From Aegilops tauschii subsp. strangulata (Eukaryota; Streptophyta; Magnoliopsida; Poales; Poaceae), in assembly GCF_002575655.3 (NCBI RefSeq), contig NC_053035.3:87383322-87447321 (forward strand): a DNA stretch of 64,000 nucleotides, read 5' to 3'. This document shows, one piece after another, positions 48,419 to 58,700 of this stretch (its first letter is position 1; each line of letters starts with the position of its first letter). Position numbers and translations under genes: made by a program. Under the pieces are notes generated by a model, which was not told the origin of the DNA, did not search any database, and saw only the letters and a list, made by a program, of their open reading frames with translations.

Positions 48419-48958
48419 TTATTGAGAGAAACCGAGCATAAAATTTTCGAATAATAATTTCTCTTGAGAGCTCATGATTGGGGCATGAATATAACATTGA
48501 CTTAAGCCTCCCCCAATCTTGAGCGATACTTTATTCTTCGCGAGGCCAAAAATTATATATATAATTACGATCACGATGAACCAGATGCATAGGATATACT
48601 TCCGATGAAATTCCAATTTCAATCGGTTGTAGTTCCATGATCCAATATCATCACATAGCCTAAACCATGTCAATGCCTTTCCCTTCAAAGATAAAGGGAA
48701 GACCTTCTTCTTGATAACATCCTCGGGCATACCTGCAAGCTTAAATAGTCCACAAACTTTATCCACATAGATTAGGTGCATATCGGGATGTAATGTTCCA
48801 TCTCCTGTAAAAGGATTAGCTAGCAGTTTCTCTATCATACCCGAAGGAGTTTCAAAGTAAACATTTTCAGTAGGTTCAGTAGGTTGAGGAGCAACTCTTT
48901 GCTCTACTGGTCGGGGTGAAGATACCCCGAACAAGCCCCTCAAAGGATTATTTTCCAT
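48419..48958 (-). pseudogene. Gag N-terminal part, Athila-type element
   Basis: Starts with ATG at 48958, about 105 bases inside the 5' LTR edge, and encodes the retrotransposon gag core: PLRGLFGVSSPRPVEQ, LIYVDKVCGLFKLAGMPED, VFPLSLKGKALTWFRLCD. After WNYNRLKLEFHRKY (about codon 120) the frame shifts by one base, and the remaining 55 codons are out-of-frame gag ending at 48419. The next gag/protease frame opens at 48411. Sequence between the two appears shortened relative to a full gag. Confidence 0.85.
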
Positions 48959-49034
48959 AGTAACAAGTGCTAGTAAATTTCAGCACACTATATAAATTTT
49001 TCCTTACCAAATTCCACCTACCAAAGGCGCTTCA

Positions 49035-49053
49035 CTCCCCGGCAACGGCGCCT
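49035..49053 (-). other. Primer-binding site, tRNA-Asp type (Athila-type element)
   Basis: AGGCGCCGTTGCCGGGGAG on the minus strand, 11 bases from the LTR edge. It is complementary to the 3' end of tRNA-Asp except for its first base (A in place of the expected T). Confidence 0.85.
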
Positions 49054-49064
49054 GAAAAGAGTCT

Positions 49065-50568
49065 TGATGACCCACAAGTATAGGGGATCTATCGTATTCC
49101 TTTTGATAAGTAAGAGTGTCGAACCCAACGAGGAGCAGAAGGAAATGACAAGCAGTTTTCAGTAAGGTATTCTCTGCAAGCACTGAAATTATCGGTAACA
49201 GATAGTTTTGTGATAAGGTAATTTGTAACGGGTAACAAGTAACAAAAGTAAACAAGGTGCAGCAAGATGGTCCAATCCTTTTTTTAGCAAAGGACAAGCC
49301 TGGACAAACTCTTATATAAAGGAAAGCGCTCTCGAGGACATATGGGAATTATCGTCAAGCTAGTTTTCATCATGCTCATATGATTCACGTTCGTTACTTT
49401 GATAATTTGATATGTGGGTGGACCAGTGCTTGGGTACTGCCCTTCCTTGGACAAGCATCCCACTTATGATTAACCCCCCTCACAAGCATCCGCAACTACG
49501 AAAGAAGAATTAAGGTAAACCTAACCATAGCATGAAACATATTGATCCAAATCAGCCCCTTACGAAGCAACGCATAAACTAGGGTTTAACCTTCTGTCAC
49601 TCTAGCAACCCATCTACTTATTACTTCCCAATGCCTTCCCCTAGGCCCAAACAATGGTGAAGTGTCATGTAGTCGACGTTCACATAACACCACTAGAGGA
49701 AAGACAACATACATCTTATCAAAATATTGAACGAATACCAAATTCACATGACTACTTATAACAAGACTTCTCCCATGTCCTCAGGAACAAACATAACTAC
49801 TCACAAATCATATTCATGTTCATAATCAGAGGGGTATTAATATGCATAAAGGATCTGAACATATAATCTTCCACCGAATAAACCAACTAGCATCAACTAC
49901 AAGGAGTAATCAACACTGCTAGCAACCCACAGGTACCAATCTGAGGTTTTGAGACAAAGATCGGATACAAGAGATGAACTAGAGTTTGAGAGGAGATGGT
50001 GCTGGTGAAGATGTTGATGGAGATTGACCCCCTCTCGATGAGAGGATCGATGGTGATGACGATGGTGACGATTTCCCCCTCCCGGAGGGATGTTTCCTCG
50101 GCAAAACAGCTCTGCCGGAGCCCTAGATTGTTCCCACAAAGGTTCCGCCTCGAGACGGCGGCGCTTCATCCCGAAAGCTTCCTTCTGATTTTTTTTCCAG
50201 GGCAAAAGACACCTTATACCAGAAGATGGGCATCGGGGGGCTTCCAGGTGGCCCACGAGGCAGAGGGGCGCGCCCTCCACCCTCGTGGACAGTGGGTGGC
50301 CCCCCTCTGGTGCTTTCTTCACCCAATATTTTTAATATATTCCAAAACTGACTTTCGTGGAGTTTCAGGACTTTTGGAGTTGTGAAGAATAGGTCTATAA
50401 TATTTGCTCCTTTTCCAGCCCAGAATTCCAGCTGCCGACATTCTCCCTCTTCATGTAAACCTTATAAAATAAGAGTGAAAAGGCATAAGTATTGTGACAT
50501 AATGTGTAATAACAGCCCATAATGCAACAAATATCGATAAAAAAGCATGATGCAAAATGGACGTATCA
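49065..50568 (-). repeat. 5' LTR of the Athila-type element (1504 bp)
   Basis: Minus-strand edges TGATACGTCCATTTTGC and GGGTCATCA. Uninterrupted, in contrast to the other LTR. It contains the GC-rich palindrome at 50253-50288. Frames within it are conserved only because the LTRs are copies. Confidence 0.93.
50253..50288. repeat. GC-rich palindrome, 5' LTR copy
   Basis: CCACGAGG...CCTCGTGG arms around a GGGCGCGCCC core, as at 32608 and 35205. Confidence 0.75.
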
Positions 50569-51512
50569 CCGTCTTTCTTACGGTCTTCTCTGTGCCATCT
50601 CATCGCCTTGGCATGCTCTTTATTTTGGAACAAACGTTTCAACCGTTGTATTATAGGAGCATACCACGTCACCTTGGCAGGAATCTTCTTCCTGGGGAGC
50701 TCGCCCTCGACATCACCAGGTTCGTCGCGGCTGATCTTATAGCGCAATGCACTACATACAAGGCACGCGTTCAAATCCGCGTACTCACCGCGGTAGAGGA
50801 TCCAGTCATTAGGGCATGCATGTATCTTCTGCACCTCTAACCCTAGAGGGCAGACAGCCTTCTTTGCTTCGTACGTACTCTCGAGCAATCCGTTGTCCTT
50901 TGGAAGCATCTTCTTTAAAATTACCAGCAACTTTCCAAATCCCTTGTCAGATGCACCATTCTCCGCCTTCCATTGCAGCAATTCCAGTGTGGTGCCCAGC
51001 TTTTTCTTATCAGCTTCGCAATTCGGGTACAACAATTTCTTGTGATCCTCTAACATGCGCTGCAACTTCTTCTTTTCCTTTTCACTTGCGCAATTTCTCT
51101 CTGCATCGGCAATGGCCCGACCTAGATCATCAGCTAGCTCATTTGATGCCTCTTCTTCAGCTTCTTCCCGCATTGCCGGCTCAGATTCTTCCCCCATTGT
51201 TGTATCATCGTATTCAGGGAACCCATGGCCAGGATAGCTATCATCGTCCTCTTCTTCTTCATTGTCTTCCATCATAACCCCTCTTTCTCCGTGCTTGGTC
51301 CAAACATTATAGTGGGGCATGAAACCAGACTCAAACAGGTGGACGTGAATGGTTCTTGAGTTAGAGTAATTGTGATCATTCTTACAGCCAGCACATGGAC
51401 AAGGCATAAAACCATCTGCCCGCTTGTTTGCCTGAGCTGCAATCAGAAAAGTATGCACGCCATCAACGAACTGGGGAGAGCATCGGTCATCGTACATCCA
51501 TTGCCGGCTCAT
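50569..51512 (-). pseudogene. CACTA transposase TNP2-like, N-terminal half
   Basis: Starts at ATG 51512 (MSRQWMYDDRCSP), chosen because this opening is typical of the family; the open frame extends further upstream without family similarity. Residues 1-80 form the transposase-associated zinc-binding domain (CPCAGCKNDHNYS, HLFESGFMPHYNVWTKHG). An acidic Glu/Asp-rich linker follows, then the start of the Transposase_21 region (CPLGLEVQKIHACPNDWILYRGEY, CPVC-like LNACLVCSALRYK, WYAPIIQRLKRLFQNKEHA). Within this half I see no stop. The frame runs into the Gypsy LTR at 50568 and continues, in frame, at 3334. Confidence 0.88.
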
Positions 51513-51609
51513 CTTCATTACACAGCACCGAATAGACCAAATTAATACAAGTTCATACATAAAGTTCATACACCACTTATTCTCATAAAACAAACATATA
51601 AATAACTCT

Positions 51610-51915
51610 CTAGCTAAAGCATTTAAATGCAACAACAAATGCGATCAAGATCGCAACTAAGGTAACAATTGATCCAACAGCATAATGGTACCAAGCCTCA
51701 CTATCAATGGCATATTTTCTAAACTTTCTACTCTTCAAGCGCATTTTCTCCATCTTGATCTTGTGATCATCGACGACATCGGCAACATGCAACTCCAATT
51801 CCATCTTCTCCCCCTCAATTCTTTTCAATTTTTCTTTCAAATACTCGTTTTCTCTTTCAACTAAATTTAACCTCTCGACAATAGGGTCGGTTGGAATTTC
51901 CGGTTCACATACCTC
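51610..51915 (-). CDS. CACTA-encoded coiled-coil protein with C-terminal membrane segment (exon)
   Basis: From a probable splice acceptor (TATCTAG before 51915) the frame encodes about 100 residues: EVCEPEIPTDPIVERLNL, then a Lys/Glu-rich coiled coil (YLKEKLKRIEGEKMELELHV), then a hydrophobic stretch (YHYAVGSIVTLVAILIAFVVAF) ending KCFS and a stop. It lies about 100 bases upstream of the transposase ATG on the same strand. A first exon may be 52437-52408 (MPPSIQVITK followed by a GTAAGC donor), but I could not find a middle exon with matching phases. The family recurs in Triticeae CACTA elements from memory; its role is unknown. Confidence 0.55.
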   Translation of the reverse strand, partial: EVCEPEIPTDPIVERLNLVERENEYLKEKLKRIEGEKMELELHVADVVDDHKIKMEKMRLKSRKFRKYAIDSEAWYHYAVGSIVTLVAILIAFVVAFKCFS

Positions 51916-52550
51916 CTAGATAAAAATATCTATGTCAACTTGATGGGCATCATTTGTCATAAACACGAAATGCAACAAATAGTTATAAAAGAAAATATAT
52001 CACATCCGAATCATAACCCGAACGAGGGCCGACGGGGACGGATATCAAAACCATGGCACTATGAATAACAAACAACGTACGGGTAAGATAATTATACAAG
52101 TAACTATATATCTAAATCACACAAACATGATTTTTTTTATATAAAAAAGATAAGAACAAGAGGCTCACCACAAGGTGGTGCCGGCGACGGGACGATTGAC
52201 GGTGGTTAGAACGGAGACGGGAAGGCACTAAGTAAACCACACCTACATATGCAAACTAAGAGTTATTTTGAGCTCAAATTGCATATAAATCAAATAAACT
52301 ACCATGTATAATTCCTCCCAAATTACTAAAACCCACAAATTAATCACTATATAAAGCATTGCAAGAGCTAATCTAGCAATGATAGATGAAAGGACAAAGT
52401 TGCTTACCTTTGTGATCACTTGAATGGATGGGGGCATTCAAATCTTGACAAAATTTGGACAAAATGTGTGATGAGCTCGAGGAAGAGGGGAAGAACAGAG
52501 AGGAGAGGGAAAAGGGAAAAAACAGAGCGAGCTCGATCGCGGGTGGAGGG
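51916..52550. other. CACTA 5' region with possible first exon
   Basis: AT-rich introns and leader of the CACTA genes. A possible first coding exon is 52408-52437 on the minus strand. Nothing else is supported. Confidence 0.4.
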
Positions 52551-52818
52551 AGGGTTTATATAGGACGACCTTTAGTACCGGTTCGTGGCACGAACCGATA
52601 CTAAAGGTGTTGGAGGGGACCCAGACTGACAATATCCTGCCATCACTCTCTTTAACACCGGTTCGTGGCACGAACCGGTGCTAAAGGTTCGCAACGAACC
52701 GGTACTAATGAGAGCGGCCCGCCTTGCCATTGGAACTGGCACTAATGGTCACATTAGTGCCGGCTCAAATACAAACCGGAACTAATGAGCTGAACATTAG
52801 GCCCTTTTTCTACTAGTG
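52551..52818 (-). repeat. CACTA right subterminal repeats and terminal inverted repeat
   Basis: Several inverted units of ACCGGTTCGTGGCACGAACCGGT type (for example 52572-52609 and 52649-52690) can each fold into a hairpin, followed by ACTAATG units. The last 19 bases are the terminus itself, CACTAGTAGAAAAAGGGCC on the minus strand. Transposase accessory proteins bind such repeats. Confidence 0.88.
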
Positions 52819-52821
52819 ATA

Positions 52822-53480
52822 GACTAGAAACTCTCGTTTTCCTCCTCTAACCCTAGGCGGCTAGGGCAAATTCTTCCCTTCAAACTTGACCAGCGAGCCC
52901 ATGGATTCGCCTCCCCTCCGCCCGCCGCTCCGGCAGCCGATGGCGGGAAGAGGAATCCCAGTGTCTTCGCTTCGATTAGTAGTTTAGGTTAGCGTTTTTT
53001 AGTTCTCGTAGGTGCGACGCTCGAGCAGATGGCGGCGCTTGTTCTTAGAGTTTGTCTTCTAGTTCTAATCCTCATCGAGTTCGTCTGTCTGGACGTAGTT
53101 GATGGAGCTCCGGGTAGGTTCTTGCCATCTTGGGGCAGTGAGGTTAGAGTTTCTCATGATGTGGTAAGATTTGGCGTCAGGTACTTCATATCTATGCAAG
53201 CGTTCAGCAGCGACGACTGCGGCTCCAGGACGTTGGTCCTTAAGGGCACATGCACGAATACTTCTCGGCTGACATTAACCCGATCAAGCTGGCTCCGGAA
53301 GGGGAACGGCGATATCAGCACGTCGATGGCTCGTTCTAGCGGCACTAGTGATTGTTTAGTAGTCTCGTAATCTCAGTGTAACTTTTATTATATTTGAGAT
53401 ACTTTGTACTTCCGATGATCACAAGAAGTGCAATCTAGGTGTCCATGTCAGACGGTATATATACCATCGATTAAGGGAAT
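52822..53480 (+). other. Unassigned flank of the CACTA element, possible degenerate retroelement
   Basis: GC-rich sequence with AACCCTAGGCGGCTAGGG near the start and a T-rich stretch ending in TTTGTACTT near 53410. An ATG at 53029 opens 113 codons whose first 25 are hydrophobic and signal-like, but the rest has low complexity and no family I know. The layout resembles the untranslated ends of a LINE-like element. It was perhaps the CACTA insertion target. Confidence 0.3.
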
Positions 53481-53930
53481 GATTGGAAACATTGTCGAAG
53501 CATCAGCGAGATTTATCGTCAGTTGTATTATATCCGATTCTTAGTGCACTAGAGGTGCATCTAACCCAAAAGGGTTCCAAAGTTTTTAGAGAAGAGGCGC
53601 TTGTCTGGTTTTAGCGAACTGAAACCCTTAAGAGTTTACAACAATAACAAAAGCGGAATGGCTCACACACACTTAGTTCGATACACACCCATCACTGACC
53701 GTTCCCAAAGTTGTAGATATCACTAAACTACTGTACATCATCAAAACATGTTTCTTGCCATTTTCTACTTTCTGCTCGGTTTGAACACTAAACTTCCAAC
53801 AGACTCGTATCTCGGGTGACCCTCAAAGCTGTATAAAGCAGTTTAAGATCTACGATGATTTCGAAAACAATCAGTTTACGAGTGCAAAATTGGCAGTCTA
53901 AGGCTCTAACCAAGCACACGAATTGCGCCT
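53481..53930. other. Unassigned intergenic sequence 3' of the PMEI gene
   Basis: Mixed-composition sequence without open frames, repeats or transposon ends that I recognise. Confidence 0.4.
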
Positions 53931-53931
53931 T

Positions 53932-53937
53932 TTTATT
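53932..53937 (-). terminator. Candidate polyadenylation signal AATAAA for the PMEI gene
   Basis: AATAAA on the minus strand, about 120 bases after the stop at 54057. Spacing is normal for plant genes. Confidence 0.45.
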
Positions 53938-54056
53938 AGGTTTTCAGTGGAAAAAAAGACAGTCCGGGAGAGGAGAATAGAGAAAGAGTTCTAGACTATA
54001 CAGCACTGGAGCCTTCTCACACGCGAAGAACCACAGGTGTTCGACGCATGCATGCA

Positions 54057-54602
54057 TCACTTGACGAGGTTTGTTATGGCGATGCCAATGATGGTCGTCT
54101 GCAGGCAGTCGGCGCTGTACCTGGGCAGCGGCGACGGGAGCCCGACCTTGACGAGCCCGCCGTCGCACCGCTGCAGGAGCGGCGCGACGCTCGCCATCTC
54201 CTCCTTGGCCGCCGCGTACCGGCGCGCTCTGAGCTCGTCGGAGGCCTCCGCGAAGGCCAGGCCCACCTTGTCGTACGCCTTCACGCACGCGTCCATGGCC
54301 GCCTCGGCCTTCTTGTCCTTGGGCTCTGGGAGGATCTTCCCGTGGGTGAGGTCGAAGATGGCGTCGTCGGCGAGGTTGATGCCGATGAGCACGGCCGTCT
54401 TTGCCAGGCCCCACGTATCCGCCTCCGCCGCGCCCTCGTACGCCAAGAACTGGCGCACGCAGAACGCGACGTCCACGCGCCGGTCGCCCGCCCTTGCGTC
54501 CCTGCACGTGGTCTCGATCGTCGCGTCCGCGCCCCACGCCGACACGACGACGAGCACGGCCGCGGCCGCGGCCAAGGGCGAGGAGGTGAGCGGCTTGATC
54601 AT
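54057..54602 (-). CDS. PMEI/invertase-inhibitor family protein (secreted)
   Basis: An intact single-exon gene of 181 codons. The family forms a small four-helix bundle that blocks pectin methylesterase or acid invertase in the cell wall or vacuole; sequence alone does not tell which. Residues 1-27 (MIKPLTSSPLAAAAAVLVVV...) form a signal peptide with probable cleavage after GADA. Four conserved Cys form the usual two disulfides: C33-C48 (helical hairpin) and C106-C146. A fifth, C166, is common in the putative invertase-inhibitor (Pla a 1-like) subgroup, which I favour. Length fits the family. The start at 54602 was chosen because the frame upstream (to 54806) overlaps the TATA box and lacks similarity. 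The GC-rich third positions are typical of grass genes. Nearest neighbours are transposons only. Confidence 0.9.
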   Translation of the reverse strand: MIKPLTSSPLAAAAAVLVVVSAWGADATIETTCRDARAGDRRVDVAFCVRQFLAYEGAAEADTWGLAKTAVLIGINLADDAIFDLTHGKILPEPKDKKAEAAMDACVKAYDKVGLAFAEASDELRARRYAAAKEEMASVAPLLQRCDGGLVKVGLPSPLPRYSADCLQTTIIGIAITNLVK

Positions 54603-54670
54603 CTGTACTCTTCGAAGATCCACTCCGAAATCCTTACCAGTGTGAAAATCGGAAGCGAAGCGCATGTGGG

Positions 54671-54680
54671 TTTTATATAG
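54671..54680 (-). promoter_or_regulatory. TATA box of the PMEI gene
   Basis: CTATATAAAA on the minus strand, about 70 bases upstream of the ATG at 54602. It gives a leader of about 40 bases and supports the chosen start. Confidence 0.75.
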
Positions 54681-54809
54681 GGGAGAACTTTTCAAGAGAG
54701 ACGTATAGAGTGGAGATGTGTGGGTCAGTTTGCATGGAACAGGGAGAGGCAAACAAGTGTCCGGTTTAGTTACCCCCCGCAGCTGACTGAGATTTGGCCT
54801 TGGCATTAG

Positions 54810-55693
54810 CCGTGTAATAATTCAACTCGACTGCTCCCTATAAAAGAAACTTGGCTGCAAGAACACAACAAAATAGCATTGGTCATTTCCTTGGAATGAT
54901 TTCACACAACAAGTGAAAACATTTCGGTTTTGCTAAACACCGGGCACCTCAAAATTTCTTACGCGCAATAGATTTCTATGAAGCACCGAGGCGAAGACAT
55001 CGACGCTGCGGCGAGCGAAGCAAGGCAATGGAATGCCGGCAAGGCCTCGGACAGTAGAGTCCGAGAGTTGACAAGTTCGGGTGTGTGGGGAAGGGGGCTG
55101 CCGGCGCGGCAGAAGAGGTGGGAAGGTTAGAGGGATGCCCTGAGCGATGGCAGCACGCAGCACGACAATGGGTAGCGGTTAGGCATTTAGAACAAATTTC
55201 ATTGGGGTGGGGGGGAGGGGGCTAGATCTAGACTACATCAGCGTTCATCATCCAAGTCCTTGTTGTTCCCTTCTGGCGATCGCGTCCCCCATCCACCATC
55301 TCCATAACAGCAGCAATAAGATCTGTGAAGTGAAGGTGCGGTCACCAGCGAGAAAGAGTGGAACATGGGAGACGGACCGGCCCACATGAGACACAAGGCT
55401 CCCTGTCGCCCCTCCCATGCCCTACTCATCCTCGGCGGAGTCTGTGACCTGTCCCTCGCCTGTGGAGGTGAGGTCCATGATGAAAATGGAGGGTACGACA
55501 TGCTCGTTGTCCCACCGACGCGGCCAAACACTGTTTGGAGGCGCGTAGGACGCGCAGCTGGCGGAGTTCTCGTCTGCGATTGCCTGTGCAGCTAGTGCTG
55601 CCTCCGCGTCCAGCTATGCATTGTGAGCCGCGGTTTGAGCTCAGGTGGCCCTACGGGCATGGCTAATTTTAAGATTCATGAGCCGGATATCCG
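54810..55693. other. Unassigned region upstream of the PMEI gene, with a possible coding remnant
   Basis: No transposon edges recognised. On the minus strand a frame from about 55630 to 55430 reads like the acidic end of a protein (AAQAIADENSASCASYAPP, then DLTSTGEGQVTDSAEDE and a stop). It begins after a stop and has no recognised domain. It may be the tail of a transposon or host gene. Confidence 0.3.
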
Positions 55694-55703
55694 AAACTAG
55701 GGG

Positions 55704-58700
55704 CCTCGTGGGTTGCTCTGGCGGCTCATGAGGCGACCACCGCCGCCCCGCCCAACCACCCCATCCTCCGCGCTCCTCCCCTCGCCGCCGCCGCCGCCGG
55801 CCTCCGGCCGGCCCGCGACGGCAGCGGGGCACTCCCTCCCCCTCTCGCTCATCTCCCTACCCTCCAGGCTCCGTCTTCCTCAGCCACCGGCGAGATCCGA
55901 TCTGGCCCCTACGTCTTTCTTCTGTCCCGGCCGGGCGTGGCCTGCCTGGTGGCGGCATGTGTTGGGGATCGTAGCAGAATTTTAAAATTTCCTACGCATC
56001 ACCAAGATCCATCTATGGAGTATACTAGCAACGAGGGGAAAGGAGTGCATCTACATACCCTTGTAGATCGCGAGCGGAAGCGTTCCAATGAACGGGGTTG
56101 ATGGAGTCGTACTCGCCGTGATCCAAATCACCGATGACTGAGTGCCGAACGGACGGCACCTCCGCGTTCAACACACGTACGGAGCAGCGACGTCTCCTCC
56201 TTCTTGATCCAGCAAGGGGGAAGGAGAGGTTGATGGAGATCCAGTAGCACGACGGCGTGGTGGTGGATGTAGCGGGATCTCGGCAGGGCTTCGCCAAGCT
56301 TCTGCGAGAGGGAGAGGTGTTGCAGGGGAGGAGGGAGGCGCCAAAGGCTGTTGTATTGCTGCCCTCCCTCCCCCCCTTTATATAGGCCCCCTGGGAGGGG
56401 GGGCGCCGGCCTGGAACCCATCTGCATGGGGGGGCGGCGGCCAGGGGGGAGACTTGCCCCCCAAGGCAAGTGGGGCGCCCCCCACCCTAGGGTTTCCAAC
56501 CCTAGGCGCAGGGGGGAGGCCCATGGGGGGCGCCCCAGCCCACTAAGGGCTGGTTCCCTTCCCACTTCAGCCCATGGGGCCCTCCGGGATAGGTGGCCCC
56601 ACCCGGTGGACCCCCGGGACCCTTCCGGTGGTCCCGGTACAATACCGGTGACCCCCGAAACTTTCCCGGTGGCCGAAACTTGACTTCCTATATATAATTC
56701 TTCACCTCCGGACCATTCTGGAACTCCTCGTGACGTCCGGGATCTCATCCGGGACTCCGAACAACTTTCGGTTTTCCGCATACTCATATCTCTACAACCC
56801 TAGCGTCACCGAACCTTAAGTGTGTAGACCCTACGGGTTCGGGAGACATGCAGACATGACCGAGACGCCTCTCCGGTCAATAACCAACAGTGGGATCTGG
56901 ATACCCATGTTGGCTCCCACATGTTCCACGATGATCTCATCGGATGAACCACGATGTCGAGGATTCAATCAATCCCGTATACAATTCCCTTTGTCAATCG
57001 GTATGTTACTTGCCCGAGATTCGATCGTCGGTATCCCAATACCTTGTTCAATCTCGTTACCGGCAAGTCTCTTTACTCGTACCGTAATGCATGATCCCGT
57101 GGCTAACTCCTTAGTCACATTGAGCTCATTATGATGATGCATTACCAAGTGGGCCCAGAGATACCTCTCCGTCATACGGAGTGACAAATCCCAGTCTCGA
57201 TCCGTGCCAACCCAACAGACACGTTCGGAGATACCCGTAGTGCACCTTTATAGTCACCCAGTTACGTTGTGACGTTTGGTACACCCAAAGCACTCCTACG
57301 GTATCTGGGAGTTGCACGATCTCATGGTCTAAGGAAAAGATACTTGACATTGGAAAAAGCTCTAGCAAACGAACTACACGATCTTTGAGCTATGCTTAGG
57401 ATTGGGTCTTGTCCATCACATCATTCTCCTAATGATGTGATCCCGTTATCAATGACATCCAATGTCCATAGTCAGGAAACCATGATTATCTATTGATCAA
57501 CGAGCTAGTCAACTAGAGGCTTACTAGGGACACGTTGTGGTCTATATATTCACACATGTATTACGATTTCCGGATAACACAATTATAGCATGAACAATAG
57601 ACAATTATCATGAACAAAGAAATATAATAATAACCATTTATTATTGCCTCTAGGGCATATTTCCAACAGCATGGTCCTCGGCGCGCGGGCCGCCACCGTT
57701 GGGGTCGTGGTGGGGTGGCTCCTCGTTGTTGGCCGGCGGCCACGGATGGCGCTCCCGCCGCAGCCGGTGCTGGATCCACCACTCAGGTGTGCTCCTTCCG
57801 ATCTGTTGGACTCCGTGGGCAAGGCCCTCTCTTGTTGATGGCCCTCGTGGCTGCAGATTTTGGGGTGCCCGGCGGCCCAGGTCTGGGTTTCGTCTTCGTG
57901 CGGTTGAAAGGAGCGAGCTTTGGCGGCATGGGTGCCAGGGTTAAGCTAGTGCGGTAGCAGGGGCGGGCGGCTGCGCGCTTGCGGCCCGCCGGCATGTGTG
58001 TGTGGTGGGTGAGGCTGGGTCTCTTCGGTCACCGCAGCGGCAGCTCCGGACAGTGGGCACAACTGCATCGTTCCGACGGGTGTCGCTGTGCGGGTGCTTG
58101 TGTGTTATCTCGGCCGTGTGCGCGGCGAGGTGGCTCACTCCGGGAGCGTCCGGCATGCGGGTGTGTTCGTTGCTGCCACTCCGTCTGTTTCGGGCGTCGT
58201 TTGCATCTCTCTTTGGTTGGCCATGGCTGAGGACCTGGTTGGTGGGGGTCTAGTCCCGAGCGAAAGCTCTGCCTGACCACGTCGGTGCCGGTGATGGCGA
58301 TGCTCGTGTGCGCCTTGCACGTGTCATCGTGGGTGGCCCCATTCACCATCGGCTCTAGGTGAAAACCCTTTGTATGGCAGGTTTCGTATCCTTTTTGGAG
58401 GCTCCGTCAAGCGAGCAAGGACCTCTGCTACTAGTCACCAGGGCGAGCTCTGTAGATGGCGGCTTCTTCTCGTCGTGTGTCGAGTCCATGCATCGACAGC
58501 GGTGCTCTCGTGAGGAGTGTGGTTTGGCGAGGCGGTTGTGCTCGAAGACCTCCCTTTGGTGCTCCGGCGCCAGTCTTCATTCGCGCTCTAGGGTGGTGAG
58601 CATTCCATCGTCCGAAGGTGCTGCCGCCCATCGAGCTGGGGGCTCCTTCTAACGATGGAACAGGATGGCGCTGGTTTGCTGGGCACCCAGGTGATGGCAG

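Larger units (their letters stand above)
3335..50568 (-). mobile_element. Athila-lineage Ty3/Gypsy LTR retrotransposon with nested insertions
   Basis: In minus orientation the 5' LTR is 49065-50568, followed by a primer-binding site, gag, protease, reverse transcriptase/RNase H, integrase, an extra coiled-coil ORF, a polypurine tract (32943-32957) and the 3' LTR (3335-32942, interrupted). Domain order PR-RT-RH-INT is Gypsy. The FMDDFSVYG active-site block and the primer-binding site matching the 3' end of tRNA-Asp point to the Athila lineage (Sabrina/WHAM-like in Triticeae, tentative). Flanking duplication is CCGTC. It carries insertions at 3679-29978, 30096-31823 and 35768-44631. Without those it is about 10.3 kb. 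All main ORFs carry stops or frameshifts, so it is inactive. Confidence 0.92.
1..52818 (-). mobile_element. CACTA (En/Spm-type) DNA transposon, interrupted, left end outside window
   Basis: The right terminus reads CACTAGTAGAAAAAGGGCC on the minus strand at 52800-52818, preceded by hairpin-forming subterminal repeats. Coding remnants on the minus strand are a coiled-coil/membrane exon (51610-51915) and both halves of a TNP2-like transposase (50569-51512 and 1051-3334). The first 260 bases carry a CCGGTACTAAA-type motif like those at the right end, so the left terminus should lie just before base 1. The body is interrupted by one Gypsy insertion with all its nested elements (3335-50568). Without it, the part in the window is about 5.6 kb. 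CACTA elements move by cut-and-paste with 3-bp duplications; the base triplet after the right end is ATA, but the matching left flank is not visible. The transposase is broken, so the element is not autonomous now. Confidence 0.9.

Noticed and set aside
53029..53370. 113-codon ORF with a hydrophobic N-terminus next to the CACTA end
   Set aside because: The signal-like start could be chance in a T/C-rich stretch. The rest is Ser/Thr-rich without a family, and flanking sequence looks like retroelement untranslated DNA.
54037..54680. Two long plus-strand ORFs (202 and 210 codons) opposite the PMEI gene
   Set aside because: They are shadows of a GC-rich coding sequence. The minus-strand frame has signal peptide, conserved Cys pattern, TATA box and family similarity.
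57979..58652. Several overlapping ORFs of 60-106 codons on both strands
   Set aside because: They lie in the GC-rich body of the non-LTR element, with similar lengths in most frames and no domain, as expected from composition alone.
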